Positions 27,723 to 37,500 of a stretch of 64,000 nt of DNA are shown piece after piece (within the stretch, counting starts at the first letter, position 1; each line of letters begins with the position of its first letter). Made by a program: the position numbers and the translations under genes. The notes below the pieces were generated by a model, which was given only the letters and a program-made list of their open reading frames with translations, was not told the origin of the DNA and made no database searches. This stretch comes from Zestomonas carbonaria (lineage in GTDB: Bacteria > Pseudomonadota > Gammaproteobacteria > Pseudomonadales > Pseudomonadaceae). The stretch spans positions 121,549-185,548 of the forward strand of contig NZ_CAJFCI010000076.1 in assembly GCF_904061905.1 (NCBI RefSeq), written 5' to 3'.

Positions 27723-27736
27723 GCCACTAAACTGAC
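27723..27736. promoter_or_regulatory. FleQ-like box upstream of the cellulose operon
   Basis: GCCACTAAACTGAC matches the FleQ consensus GTCAATAAATTGAC at 11 of 14 positions, including the TAAA core and the TGAC half site. FleQ is the c-di-GMP-responsive regulator of exopolysaccharide operons in Pseudomonas, so its presence here fits. The site is 80 bp before the bcsR start. Confidence 0.5.
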
Positions 27737-27743
27737 ACAAAAG

Positions 27744-27770
27744 AAAATGTCAAGAGATAAAAGACATTTT
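27744..27770 (+). promoter_or_regulatory. Hairpin with T-run in the bcs leader
   Basis: AAAATGTC and GACATTTT are perfect 8-bp arms around an 11-nt AAGAGATAAAA loop, and three more T follow. The arms also hold GTCA/GAC half sites like those of FleQ. It could be a weak intrinsic terminator (attenuator) in the leader of bcsR or a second operator. It is strikingly AT-rich against its surroundings. Confidence 0.4.
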
Positions 27771-27816
27771 TTTGGCGGCAAGATCCACGTTTTAGCGGTA
27801 AATGGAGGGGCATTAC

Positions 27817-28038
27817 ATGGCCGTACACCTCCCCGAGGCGAAGCCGAACGCATACAACAAGAGCAGGGACGACATCGCCCGCCTCCTGCTCCGTTACCAG
27901 ATGCCGGCTTTCCAGTACGTAGAGATACAGAAACTGCAGGATGTGGCCACCGCCGTCGCGGAGTGGCCACTGCTACAGGAGACCCTGCTCCCTCTCGTCG
28001 AACTGCTCGAGTCCCGATCTCTCGGCCAGGACGAATGA
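27817..28038 (+). CDS. bcsR: BcsR-family cellulose biosynthesis protein
   Basis: 73 residues resembling E. coli BcsR (YhjR): a short disordered start then DDIARLLLRYQMPAFQYVEIQ, the conserved YR/YQ-x-PAF-x-Y motif. BcsR forms a regulatory complex with BcsQ that stabilises the synthase in the inner membrane. The ATG at 27817 follows GGAGGGG at 6 nt; a Met five codons earlier would overlap this site. First gene of bcsRQABZC. Confidence 0.82.
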   Translation: MAVHLPEAKPNAYNKSRDDIARLLLRYQMPAFQYVEIQKLQDVATAVAEWPLLQETLLPLVELLESRSLGQDE

Positions 28039-28039
28039 A

Positions 28040-28750
28040 ATGCACATCGTTGCCGTGCAGGGAATCCGCGGCGGCTGTGGACCGACCTCCATAGTCGCCG
28101 GGCTGGCTTCCGCGCTGGAGCGCCTGGGCAAGCCGGTGCTGGCCATCGACCTGTGCCCCAGCAACCTCCTCGGCCTGCATTTCGGCCTGCCCTTCGATGA
28201 GCCGTCCGGCTGGACGCGACGGACGCAGCAGGCCGCGTTCCGGCACAAGGAGCTGATTTCCGTCCTGCCCTATGGCCGCGACGCGTCCCCCTCCAGCGAG
28301 CCCACGCTGGAACACCTGGCCCAGGTCCTCCAGCAACTGCAGCCGGCCGACGACACCTACGTGCTGCTGGACGCCCCGACCGACCTGGATATCCGCAACC
28401 AGTTGGAGCACAACCGGCAGGTTCACCTTCTGGAAGTGGTCGAGGCCGATCCCTGCTGCCACGTCCTGCTCAACTACCAGCTCAATGACACTCCGCGACT
28501 GCCGAAACGCCAGCACTTCCTGATCAACCGTTTCCAGCCGGCCCGCCGGCTGTCCCACGACCTGCTGCAACTCTGGCGACTGATCCTCGGCAACGAGCTG
28601 CTGGTCCCTTGCGTCATCCACGAGGACGAAGCGATACGCGAAGCCCTCGCCCGCAAACAGTTGCTGGGAGAAAGCGCGCCGCAGTCCCTGGCCATGCAGG
28701 ACTTCCTGGCCCTGGCGCACTGGTGCGTCAGAACGGTAGAAGCGTCATGA
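28040..28750 (+). CDS. bcsQ: BcsQ-family (MinD/ParA-like) cellulose protein
   Basis: 236 residues of the SIMIBI/MinD-like fold. The P-loop region is IRGGCGPTSIVAGLASALERLG (about 9-30), which lacks the usual GK[ST] lysine; BcsQ proteins characteristically depart from the Walker consensus. LAIDLCPSNLLGLHFGLPF (about 34-52) matches the BcsQ switch region. It is needed for synthase localisation together with BcsR. It starts one base after the bcsR stop and overlaps bcsA by 4 bp (ATGA). Confidence 0.88.
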   Translation: MHIVAVQGIRGGCGPTSIVAGLASALERLGKPVLAIDLCPSNLLGLHFGLPFDEPSGWTRRTQQAAFRHKELISVLPYGRDASPSSEPTLEHLAQVLQQLQPADDTYVLLDAPTDLDIRNQLEHNRQVHLLEVVEADPCCHVLLNYQLNDTPRLPKRQHFLINRFQPARRLSHDLLQLWRLILGNELLVPCVIHEDEAIREALARKQLLGESAPQSLAMQDFLALAHWCVRTVEAS

Positions 28751-31341
28751 ACCAGGACGGCGAGCATGGGGCGGCGCAGCCCCTGCTGGCAAGGCGCTGG
28801 CGTCAGCAGCGACGTCGACGCTCGCCTCTTGGGGTTGCCATGGCCACCTGTGCCTGGCTCCTCGGCTGGACCCTGTTCCGCCTCGAATCCCCCGGCTGGC
28901 GCTGGCTGCGCAGTCAGCGACAGCAGCTCTATCCGCAGGCCTCCGACGCGGGCCTGCGCCCCGGCGACCCGCTGCGCATGCTGGTGCAGAGCCTCTGGCT
29001 GCTGGCGGTCAGGCCGGCCGCTCCCCGTCGCGCGCGCGGGCCACGCCCGGGCGGCTCGCTCCTCTCCCCGCTGCATCGCCGGTTCCTGCGCGCGCGGCTG
29101 TCGCTCCAGCGCCTGGCAGCGCATCTGGCGGAGCGGAAGCCAAGCTTTCCGCCTCCCGAGCCAGACCGGCGGGCCGAGGGATGGCGCAACGCCCTGCTGC
29201 TGGTCGTCGGCCTGCCGCTGCTCGCCCTGTGCGTCACCCAGCCCCTGGAACTCCACCAGCAGGCCCTGTTCGCCGGCCTTCTCTGGCTGATCGCGCTGGG
29301 CCTGGGGAAACTGCCGGGACGCCACGTGACCCTGATGCTGATCCTGCTGTCGGTCCTGGCCTCCAGCCGCTACTTCTGGTGGCGCTACACCGCCACCCTC
29401 AACTGGGACGACCCGCTCGACCTCGGCTGCGGACTGCTGCTGCTCGCCGCGGAAAGCTACTCCTGGCTGGCCCTGCTGCTCGGCTACCTGCAGACCGCCT
29501 GGCCGCTCAACCGCCCGCCCTGCCCGCTGCCGGACGACAGCGACCTCTGGCCCAGCGTCGATATCTACATACCGACCTACAACGAGGACCTGTCGGTGGT
29601 GCGGCCAACGGTCTTCGCCGCCACGGCGCTCGACTGGCCGCAGGACAAGCTGCGGGTATGGATTCTCGATGACGGCCGGCGCGACGAATTCCGCCGGTTC
29701 GCCGAGGAGGTCGGTGTCGGCTACCTCAGCCGCGCGGACAACCGGCACGCCAAGGCCGGCAACCTCAACGCGGCGATGCGGCAGACCCACGGGGAATTCA
29801 TTGCCGTCTTCGACTGCGACCACATCCCGACCTGCTCCTTCCTGCAGATGACCATGGGCTGGTTCCTGCGCAACCCGAAGCTCGGGGTGCTGCAAACGCC
29901 CCACCATTTCCTTTCCGCCGACCCGTTCGAGCGCAACCTCGACAACTTCCGCCGCACGCCGAACGAGAACACCCTGTTCTACGGCCTGACCCAGAACGGC
30001 AACGACATGTGGGATGCCGCCTTCTTCTGCGGCTCCTGCGCCATCCTGCGGCGCAGCGCGCTGGAGAGCATCGGTGGCTTCGCGGTGGAAACCGTCACCG
30101 AGGACGCCCATACCTCGCTGCGCCTGCACCGGCAGGGCTGGACGTCGGCCTACATCCGCATCCCCCAGGCGGCCGGCCTGGCCACCGAAAGCCTGTCGGC
30201 GCACATCGGCCAGCGCATCCGCTGGGCTCGCGGCATGGTGCAGATCTTCCGCCTCGACAACCCGCTGTTCGGCAAGGGCCTCTCGCTGGGCCAGCGCCTT
30301 TGCTACTTCAACGCCATGCTGCACTTCCTCTCCGGAGTGCCGCGCCTGATCTATCTCACCGCGCCGCTGGCCTTCCTGATCCTGCACGCCTACATCATCC
30401 ACGCATCGGCCCTGCTCATCCTGCTGTTCGTGACGCCCCACATCGCCCACAGCATCCTGGCCAACTCGCGCATCCAGGGCCGATACCGCTACTCGTTCTG
30501 GAGCGAGATCTACGAAACCGTACTGGCCTGGTACATCGCCCGCCCCACCTGCGTCGCGCTGCTCAACCCGCGCAAGGGCAAGTTCAACGTCACCGCCAAG
30601 GGCGGCCTGATCGAAAGCGACCTGTTCGACTGGAGGATGGCGAAGCCCTTCCTCATCCTCGCCGCGCTCAACTTCACCGGCCTGCTCTTCGGCCTCTATC
30701 GGCTGGGCTGGGGAGCCGCCGACGAACGCGCGACCGTGCTCATCAGCCTGTGCTGGGTGCTGTACAACCTGGTCATCCTCGGCGGCGCCCTGGCGGTGGC
30801 CACGGAGGCCCGGCAGATCCGCCACTCGCACCGGGTGGACCTGAGCCTCCCCGCGGCGATCCGCCTGCCCAGCGGGCACGCCTATCCCTGCACGCTGCTG
30901 AACTACTCGACCAGCGGCGTCAGCGTCCGCGTGCCCGAAGACCTCGACCTCGCCATTCCGGGGACCTCGCCGCTCGCCCTGGTGCTCAGGATCGGACACG
31001 ATGAATTCGAATTCCCCGCCCGCGTGCGCAGCACCCGCGACAGGACCATCGGCCTGGAGCTGGAACCGATGGACGTGCGCAGCCAGTCACGCTTCGTGCA
31101 ATGCACCTTCGCCCGGGCCAACACCTGGGCCGACTGGCACGACGGCTTTGCCCAGGACCGTCCCCTGGGCAACCTGCTGACCATCGTCCGTATCGGACTC
31201 GGCGGTTACCGGAGCGCGCTGCACGCCATACCGCCCCATGCCCACCCGGCGCTGCGCCTCGGCCTGAACACTTTCCAATGGCTCGCCTCCTTCCGGCCGG
31301 TCACGCCGGTCTTCAGCAGTCACCCTGGAACATCGCCATGA
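28747..31341 (+). CDS. bcsA: Cellulose synthase catalytic subunit
   Basis: 864 residues. Family-2 glycosyltransferase with D308 (ILDDGRR), D-x-D at 356-358 (FDCDH), T-E-D at 451-453 and Q-x2-R-W at 489-493, flanked by membrane helices (about 160-260 and 520-680). A C-terminal PilZ domain carries the c-di-GMP motifs R-x3-R (RHSHR, 692-696) and N-x-S-x2-G (NYSTSG, 719-724). It polymerises UDP-glucose into beta-1,4-glucan and threads it across the inner membrane when c-di-GMP binds. The N-terminus (1-150) is longer than in minimal synthases, as in enterobacterial BcsA. Overlaps bcsB by 4 bp. Confidence 0.97.
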   Translation: MNQDGEHGAAQPLLARRWRQQRRRRSPLGVAMATCAWLLGWTLFRLESPGWRWLRSQRQQLYPQASDAGLRPGDPLRMLVQSLWLLAVRPAAPRRARGPRPGGSLLSPLHRRFLRARLSLQRLAAHLAERKPSFPPPEPDRRAEGWRNALLLVVGLPLLALCVTQPLELHQQALFAGLLWLIALGLGKLPGRHVTLMLILLSVLASSRYFWWRYTATLNWDDPLDLGCGLLLLAAESYSWLALLLGYLQTAWPLNRPPCPLPDDSDLWPSVDIYIPTYNEDLSVVRPTVFAATALDWPQDKLRVWILDDGRRDEFRRFAEEVGVGYLSRADNRHAKAGNLNAAMRQTHGEFIAVFDCDHIPTCSFLQMTMGWFLRNPKLGVLQTPHHFLSADPFERNLDNFRRTPNENTLFYGLTQNGNDMWDAAFFCGSCAILRRSALESIGGFAVETVTEDAHTSLRLHRQGWTSAYIRIPQAAGLATESLSAHIGQRIRWARGMVQIFRLDNPLFGKGLSLGQRLCYFNAMLHFLSGVPRLIYLTAPLAFLILHAYIIHASALLILLFVTPHIAHSILANSRIQGRYRYSFWSEIYETVLAWYIARPTCVALLNPRKGKFNVTAKGGLIESDLFDWRMAKPFLILAALNFTGLLFGLYRLGWGAADERATVLISLCWVLYNLVILGGALAVATEARQIRHSHRVDLSLPAAIRLPSGHAYPCTLLNYSTSGVSVRVPEDLDLAIPGTSPLALVLRIGHDEFEFPARVRSTRDRTIGLELEPMDVRSQSRFVQCTFARANTWADWHDGFAQDRPLGNLLTIVRIGLGGYRSALHAIPPHAHPALRLGLNTFQWLASFRPVTPVFSSHPGTSP

Positions 31342-33488
31342 ACACTCCGCACCTGATCCGCTCCGCCCTCCTCGGCGTCGCGGCGGCCTTTGCGCCACTC
31401 GCCGTCCTGGCCTCGCCCGCTCCCACTGTCGATGCCACGGAGGTCGTCCTCGAGCGCAGCATCGGCCTGGCGGAACTGTCCTCTCCCGGGGCACTGGTGG
31501 TGCGCAACGTGCTGCGCAACCTCTACGCCGAATTCGGGGTGCGCAGCGACGAGTTGATCAGCGCCGCCGAACTCCAGTTGATCTACACCCCTTCGCCGTC
31601 GATGAACACCGAGCTTTCGCACATCAAGGTGTACCTCAACGACGAACTCATGGGGGTGCTGCCGGTCCTGCGCCCGGACCCGGGGCGGGAGATCGAGCAG
31701 CAGGTCCGGCTGGATACCGACTTCGTCCGCGACTTCAACCACCTGCGCCTCGAACTGGTCGGCAGCCATGACCGGGGCAGCGCGGAAGACCCGCTGCACG
31801 CCGGCCTGTGGGTGGACTTCAGCGCCAACAGCCGGTTGCGCCTGGAGGTTCAGCGGCTGCGCCTGAAGAACGACCTGGCCATCCTGCCGGAACCCTTCTT
31901 CGATCACCGAGACAATTCCCGCCTGGACCTGCCCTTCGTCTTCGCCAGCGCCCCCGGCCCCAGCGCGCAGACCGCCGCCGCGATCCTCGCCTCGTGGTTC
32001 GGCATCCACAGCAGTTGGCGCGGCGCGTCCTTTCCCGTTGCCTTCGACGCGCTCCCGGACAATCGCTCCGCCGTGGTCTTCGCCAGCAATGACCGGCGGC
32101 CGGCCTTCCTGCGCGACTACCCCGGCGTCGACGCGCCCACGGTGGCCATCATCGACCACCCCGCCAACCCCTACGCCAAGCTCCTGCTGGTGCTGGGCCA
32201 GGACGACCAGGCGCTGATCACCGCCGCTCGCGCCATTGCCCTCGGCGGCTTCGGGCTGAAGGGCCAGAGCATCGAGGTGCGCGAGCCGATCGAGACACCC
32301 CGCCAGCCCTACGATGCCCCGAACTGGGTCAGAAGCGATCGCCCCACCACCTTCCAGGAGTTGCTGGACAACCCGCAGCAACTGGAGACCACCGGGCTGA
32401 TCCCGCGTCCGCTGACCCTCAACCTGAACGTTCCCCCGGACCTGTTCGTCTGGCACAGCCGTGGCGTGCCCATGGAGTTGAGGTACCGCTATACGCCGCC
32501 CCTGCAGAAGGAGTCGTCCCTGCTCAGCATCAGCCTCAACGACCACTTCATCCAGGCATTCCCGCTCGACGACCGCGAGCCCAGCCTGGCCGCCGGCCTC
32601 GCGCAATCCAGCCTGCCGCTGTTCACGTCCGGTCCGGGAGGCCGCAAGGTGCTGATTCCGCCCCTGCGCATCGCGCCGCGCAACGAGCTGCGCCTGGACT
32701 TCACCTTCAACGCCCTGCCCGGCTGCCGGGACACCAGCAACTGCGCCACCAGCCTGCCGATGCAGATCCAGGCGGCCGTCGACCCGGAGTCCAGCATCGA
32801 CTTCTCCGGCTTCCATCACTACAAGGCCATGCCCGACCTGCAGGCCTTCGCCGCCGCCGGCTACCCGTTCAGCCGCCTGGCCGACCTGTCGCAAACCCAG
32901 GTGCTGATGCCGGCGCAGGCCAGCCCGCCCCAGTTGGCGCTGCTCCTCGCCCTCCTCGCGCGCATAGGCGCCTACACCGGCTACCCGGCGACCGGCCTGC
33001 ACATCGCCGACGACTGGCAGCAGGCCCGGCAGTCGCTCGACCTGCTGCTGATCGGCACGCTCCCGGAGGCGTTCGTCAATGAACTGCCCACGGAGCAGAA
33101 CGCCCTGCTCGAACGCACGGCCGGGGCCGCGCCGGTCGGCCTGGTCGGCTTCCAGTCGCCATTCGACGACCAGCGCAGCGTGGTCGCGGTGCTGGCCGGG
33201 GAAGACGAGGGGTATCGGCTGCTCGAACAGAGCCTGCGCTCCCCGGAACGCCTGGCACGGATCGGCGGCGCCACGACGCTGGTCAGTTCCGGGCGCATCG
33301 AATCCCTCGCGGCGGCCGATCCCTACTACGTCGGCAGCCTGCCCTGGTGGCTGCTGATCTGGTTCCACCTGGCCGACCACACCCTGTTTCTCCTGCTGCT
33401 TGCCGTGCTGGGCACGCTGCTCCTGGCCAGCGCGATATTCAGCGCCCTCAGCCTGCTGGCCAGGCGGCGCCTGCAAGAGTCCGACTGA
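31338..33488 (+). CDS. bcsB: Cellulose synthase periplasmic subunit BcsB
   Basis: 716 residues. A signal peptide (about 1-25, ending VLAS), a large all-beta periplasmic region with repeated carbohydrate-binding and flavodoxin-like modules, and a C-terminal membrane anchor (about 672-705, LADHTLFLLLLAVLGTLLLASAI) that packs against BcsA. The ATG lies within the bcsA stop, as expected for a 1:1 complex. A longer frame from 31101 lies inside bcsA and is rejected. Confidence 0.95.
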   Translation: MNTPHLIRSALLGVAAAFAPLAVLASPAPTVDATEVVLERSIGLAELSSPGALVVRNVLRNLYAEFGVRSDELISAAELQLIYTPSPSMNTELSHIKVYLNDELMGVLPVLRPDPGREIEQQVRLDTDFVRDFNHLRLELVGSHDRGSAEDPLHAGLWVDFSANSRLRLEVQRLRLKNDLAILPEPFFDHRDNSRLDLPFVFASAPGPSAQTAAAILASWFGIHSSWRGASFPVAFDALPDNRSAVVFASNDRRPAFLRDYPGVDAPTVAIIDHPANPYAKLLLVLGQDDQALITAARAIALGGFGLKGQSIEVREPIETPRQPYDAPNWVRSDRPTTFQELLDNPQQLETTGLIPRPLTLNLNVPPDLFVWHSRGVPMELRYRYTPPLQKESSLLSISLNDHFIQAFPLDDREPSLAAGLAQSSLPLFTSGPGGRKVLIPPLRIAPRNELRLDFTFNALPGCRDTSNCATSLPMQIQAAVDPESSIDFSGFHHYKAMPDLQAFAAAGYPFSRLADLSQTQVLMPAQASPPQLALLLALLARIGAYTGYPATGLHIADDWQQARQSLDLLLIGTLPEAFVNELPTEQNALLERTAGAAPVGLVGFQSPFDDQRSVVAVLAGEDEGYRLLEQSLRSPERLARIGGATTLVSSGRIESLAAADPYYVGSLPWWLLIWFHLADHTLFLLLLAVLGTLLLASAIFSALSLLARRRLQESD

Positions 33489-33496
33489 GGTGCCGC

Positions 33497-34582
33497 ATGA
33501 GGTCCGTCACGGCCGCCCTGCTCTGCCTGACACTCGCCGGCACGGCGGATGCCGGCTGTGCCTGGCCGTTGTGGGAGCAGTTCCGGCACGGCTTCGTCGA
33601 TGCGGGCGGGCGGGTGATCGATCACTCCGATCCCCGCACGATCACCACCTCGGAGGGCCAGTCCTACGCGCTGTTCTTCGCCCTGGTCGCCGGAGACCGG
33701 CCAGGCTTCGAACGCCTGCTGCGCTGGACCGAGAACAACCTCGCCCAGGGCGACCTGCAACGCCACCTGCCGGCCTGGCTGTGGGGGCGGACGGAAGACG
33801 GTCGCTGGCAGGTGCTGGACGACAACTCGGCCGCCGACGCGGACCTCTGGATCGCCTACAGCCTGCAGGAAGCCGGCAGGCTATGGCGGCGGGACGATTA
33901 CGCCGAGCTTTCGACGCGGCTGCTGGCACTCGTCCGCCAACACGAGGTGGCCGTCCTGCCCCAACTCGGTCCGTTGCTGTTGCCGGGAGCGCACGGCTTC
34001 GCCAGTGACGGGCGCTGGACCCTGAACCCCAGCTACTCGCCCCTGCCGCTGCTGCGCAGCTTCGCGAAGCGCCATCCGCGCGGCGACTGGCCCGAAGTGC
34101 TCGCCGCCACGCAACGCATGCTCGCCGAGACCACCGCAAGCGGCTTCGCCCCCGACTGGGTCGATCGCCAGGACGACCGCTGGCAGCCTTCGCAGCGCAG
34201 CGGCTGGCTGGGCGACTACGACGCCATCCGCGTCTACCTCTGGGCCGGCATGCAGGCGGACGCCGACCTCCAGCGCTACCGGCCCATGCTCCGCTATCTC
34301 GAAGAACACGGATACCCGCCGCTGCGCACCGACAGCCAGGCCGGCACGGCCGAAGGGCAAGGGCCGCCGGGCTTCTCCGCCGCGCTGCTGCCGCTGCTCG
34401 GCAACACCCCGGACAGGCAGTCGCTCGAACGGCAACTGGAGCGCCTGGCCAATACCTCACTCGCGCCACAAGCCTACTACGACCACGTGCTGAGCCTGTT
34501 CGGGCTGGGCTGGCACGAGGGCCGCTATCGCTTCACGGCGGATGGATTCCTGCTGTTGCCGAACGCGGAGGAATGCCCATGA
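33497..34582 (+). CDS. bcsZ: Periplasmic endo-beta-1,4-glucanase BcsZ (GH8)
   Basis: 361 residues with a signal peptide (about 1-19). Glycoside hydrolase family 8: the general acid is probably Glu53 (TTSEGQSYAL), and the base Asp242 in SGWLGDYDAIR; both agree with E. coli BcsZ numbering within a few residues. BcsZ trims cellulose during export and is required for normal fibres. Starts 8 bp after bcsB and overlaps bcsC by 4 bp. Confidence 0.95.
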   Translation: MRSVTAALLCLTLAGTADAGCAWPLWEQFRHGFVDAGGRVIDHSDPRTITTSEGQSYALFFALVAGDRPGFERLLRWTENNLAQGDLQRHLPAWLWGRTEDGRWQVLDDNSAADADLWIAYSLQEAGRLWRRDDYAELSTRLLALVRQHEVAVLPQLGPLLLPGAHGFASDGRWTLNPSYSPLPLLRSFAKRHPRGDWPEVLAATQRMLAETTASGFAPDWVDRQDDRWQPSQRSGWLGDYDAIRVYLWAGMQADADLQRYRPMLRYLEEHGYPPLRTDSQAGTAEGQGPPGFSAALLPLLGNTPDRQSLERQLERLANTSLAPQAYYDHVLSLFGLGWHEGRYRFTADGFLLLPNAEECP

Positions 34583-37500
34583 ATCGCGCATCCTGCTGGC
34601 TGCTGCTCGCGCTCCTGAGCCTGGGCACCCTGGCCGACGACCTCGACAGCAACCGGCAACGCCTGCTGGAGCAGATTCGCACCGGCGAAGCCCGCAACAA
34701 GGTGGAGCTGATCGAGGACAGCCTGAACCGCCTGTTCAAGCTCAACGAGAACGACCCCGACGGCCTGGTCGCCCTGCTCCGGCTACAGGTCCGGCGCGGC
34801 CAGCTCGACGAGGCCGAGGCCACCCTCGAACGCCTGCGCGGCAGCGCTCCCGACAGCGAGAACCTGGCGCTGGCGACCCTGTACCTGCGACTGCACCAGC
34901 CGGAAGCCCGGGCCCGCCTGCAACAGGCTCGTCTCCTGGCCCGCGCCGGCCGCCCCGAGGAAGCGCTGGCGATCTATGACGAGCTGTTCCAGCCAGGCTT
35001 CCCCAGCGCCGACCACGCGCTGGAGTACTGGCAGACGCTGGGCAATACCGAGCAAGGCCAGACCAGGGCATTGAAGGGCCTGGAAGAACTGGTCAGGGAC
35101 TATCCGCACAGCAGCACCTACCGCCTGGCTCTCGCCCGCCAGCGTCTGTCCCTCGACCCCTACAGCGAAGCCGGGCACGCCGACCTGGAGCGCCTGGCCG
35201 GCGATCCCTATGCCCGCCAGGGCGTCGCCGGCGTCTGGCTGGACCGCCTCGAACGGCTCCCGATCGACCCGCGCAGCGCCGCACTGTGGCGCCGCTACCT
35301 GCAGCAGTACCCGGACGACGAGCGCGCCAGGCAGGCCCTGGCCGAGCAGGAACGGCTGCTCGCCAACCCCGCCTTCCAGGCCAGGCAGCGCGCCCTGACG
35401 GCGCTCGAACAGAGCTCACGGGACTACCCGCGCATCGAGCGGGACCTGCGCGCGGCGCTCAAGGGCTTCCCGGAAGACTCGCAGACCCTCGGTGCCCTGG
35501 GCCTGCTGCACCAGCGCCAGGGACGCCAGGCGGAAGCGCTGGCGCTGTACCAGCAGGCGCTGGAGCACGAAGAGAACATCGACCAGCGGAGCAAGTGGCA
35601 GACGCTGATCGCCGAGGCGCGTTTCTGGAGCACGCTCAAGAGTGCCGATGCCGCCCTTCAGCAAGGCAACCTCGAACTCGCCGAGCGGCACTACCGGCAA
35701 GCGGCGGCGCAGAGACCCGACGCGACCGCGCCGCTCAACGGCCTGGCCGCCGTGCAGGTCCGGCGCAACGACAACGCCGGCGCCGAGCGCCACTACAAGG
35801 CCGCGCTGAGCCGCGACCGCAATGATTCCACCGCCAAGCGCGGCCTGATCGACCTCTACAGTGCCGAGCAACCCGAGCGGGCGCGGGCGCTTGCCGCCAC
35901 CCTGCCCGCCGAGCAGCGGCAACGCGTCGTTTCCGAACTGGACCGCCAGGAGGCTGCCCGCCTGGTAGCCAGCGCGGAACAGCATGCCGACCAGCAGCGC
36001 TGGGCCACCGCCAGGCACCAGTTGGAACAGGCCCAGCGCCTGCAACCGGACAATCCCTGGATCGCCTACGAACTGGCCAAGGCCCGCGCCGGCCTCGGCG
36101 ACCGCAACGCCGCGCAGAGCTTCGACGCCCTGCTGCAACGATCGCCGCACGACCGGACGGCCCGCTATGCCCATGCCCTGTTCCTCGCCAGCCAGGACCA
36201 GCCCCGACAGGCGCTGGACAGCCTGGACAAGGTTCCCGCCGAGGCCCGGGACGACAGCGTCCGCGCCCTGGACAAGCGGCTGCGGCTCGACCTGGCCATG
36301 CGCCACGCCCGCCAGTTGTACGCGACCGACCGCCGTACGGAAGCCGCCGCCTACCTCGAACAACGGCAGCGGGAGTTTCCCGGCGAGGCCGCCATCGCGC
36401 TGACCCTCGGCGAGTGGGCCGAAGCAGCGGGCAACCGCCAGGATGCCGAGCTCCACTACCAGCAGGCCCTGCGGCTCGACCCGGAGAACAGCGAAGCCAG
36501 GCTCAGCCTGATCGAACTGACGGCGCAGCGGGGGGACGGAGACGTCCGCGAACGCCTCGCCGCTTTCGCGCCGGACGCCCCTTCGCCAGGGCAGCAGCGC
36601 CGTATCGCCAACCTCTGGCTGAACCTCGGCGAAACGAAACGGGCCGAGCGGAACATGACCGCCGCCCGCCAGGCCGCCCCGCAGGATCCCTGGATCTGGC
36701 GCGACAGCGGCCGCCTGGCCCGGGCCAGCGGGCAGCCGCGCGCGGCGCTGGACGCCTACCGCGAAGCCATGCGCAACAGTGGCCTCGACACCCCGGACGG
36801 TGCCCTGGCGTTCACCCGCAACACCCGCGAGGAAAACGCCGACGACTGGCTCCTGCGCAGCATCCGCAGCGACGCGGCGGCGCTGTACCAGCAGCAGTCA
36901 CCCACCGCGACCCTTCAGTACAGCTACCTGGAAAGCAGCGGCACGCCCGGATACTCCGACCTGCGGGCCGACTACCTGCAATTCGAGGCGGCCCACCCAC
37001 TGGGCAGCGGCCAGGGCTTTTTCCGCGCCGAGCAGGTGATCCTCGACAACGGCAGTTTCCGGGATGCCGACGCGGCCCTGGAGTTCGGCAGCTCGGAGCT
37101 CTGCCAGCCACGTGGCGAAGCCTGCGACCAGGGTCACCGGCAGCAGCGCCAGGAAGGCACCTCGGTGGCCCTGGGCTGGCGCGGCGAGCGGCTGGAATGG
37201 GATATCGGCAGCACGCCGCTGGGGTTCCCCGTGGAGAACCTGGTGGGCGGGGTGAGGGTCAAGGGCGACCTCGCCGACCTGGGCTGGCGCCTGGACCTGT
37301 CGCGCCGGCCACTGAACAACTCGCTGCTGTCGTTCGCCGGCAGCGAAGACCCGCGCACCGGAACGACCTGGGGCGGAGTGCTGGCCAACGGCGTGCGCCT
37401 GGGGCTCGGCTATGACCAGGGCGGCCCGTTCGGCATCTGGTCGAGCCTGCAAGCGCACCGGCTGACCGGCCGGCACGTCGAAGACAACGACCGCTACCGC

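Noticed and set aside
28474..30999. 841-codon open frame on the minus strand across bcsA
   Set aside because: It is antisense to bcsA, whose catalytic and PilZ motifs are intact. Long antisense frames are expected in high-GC DNA, and its protein is rich in Gln, Gly, Arg and Ala without domain features.
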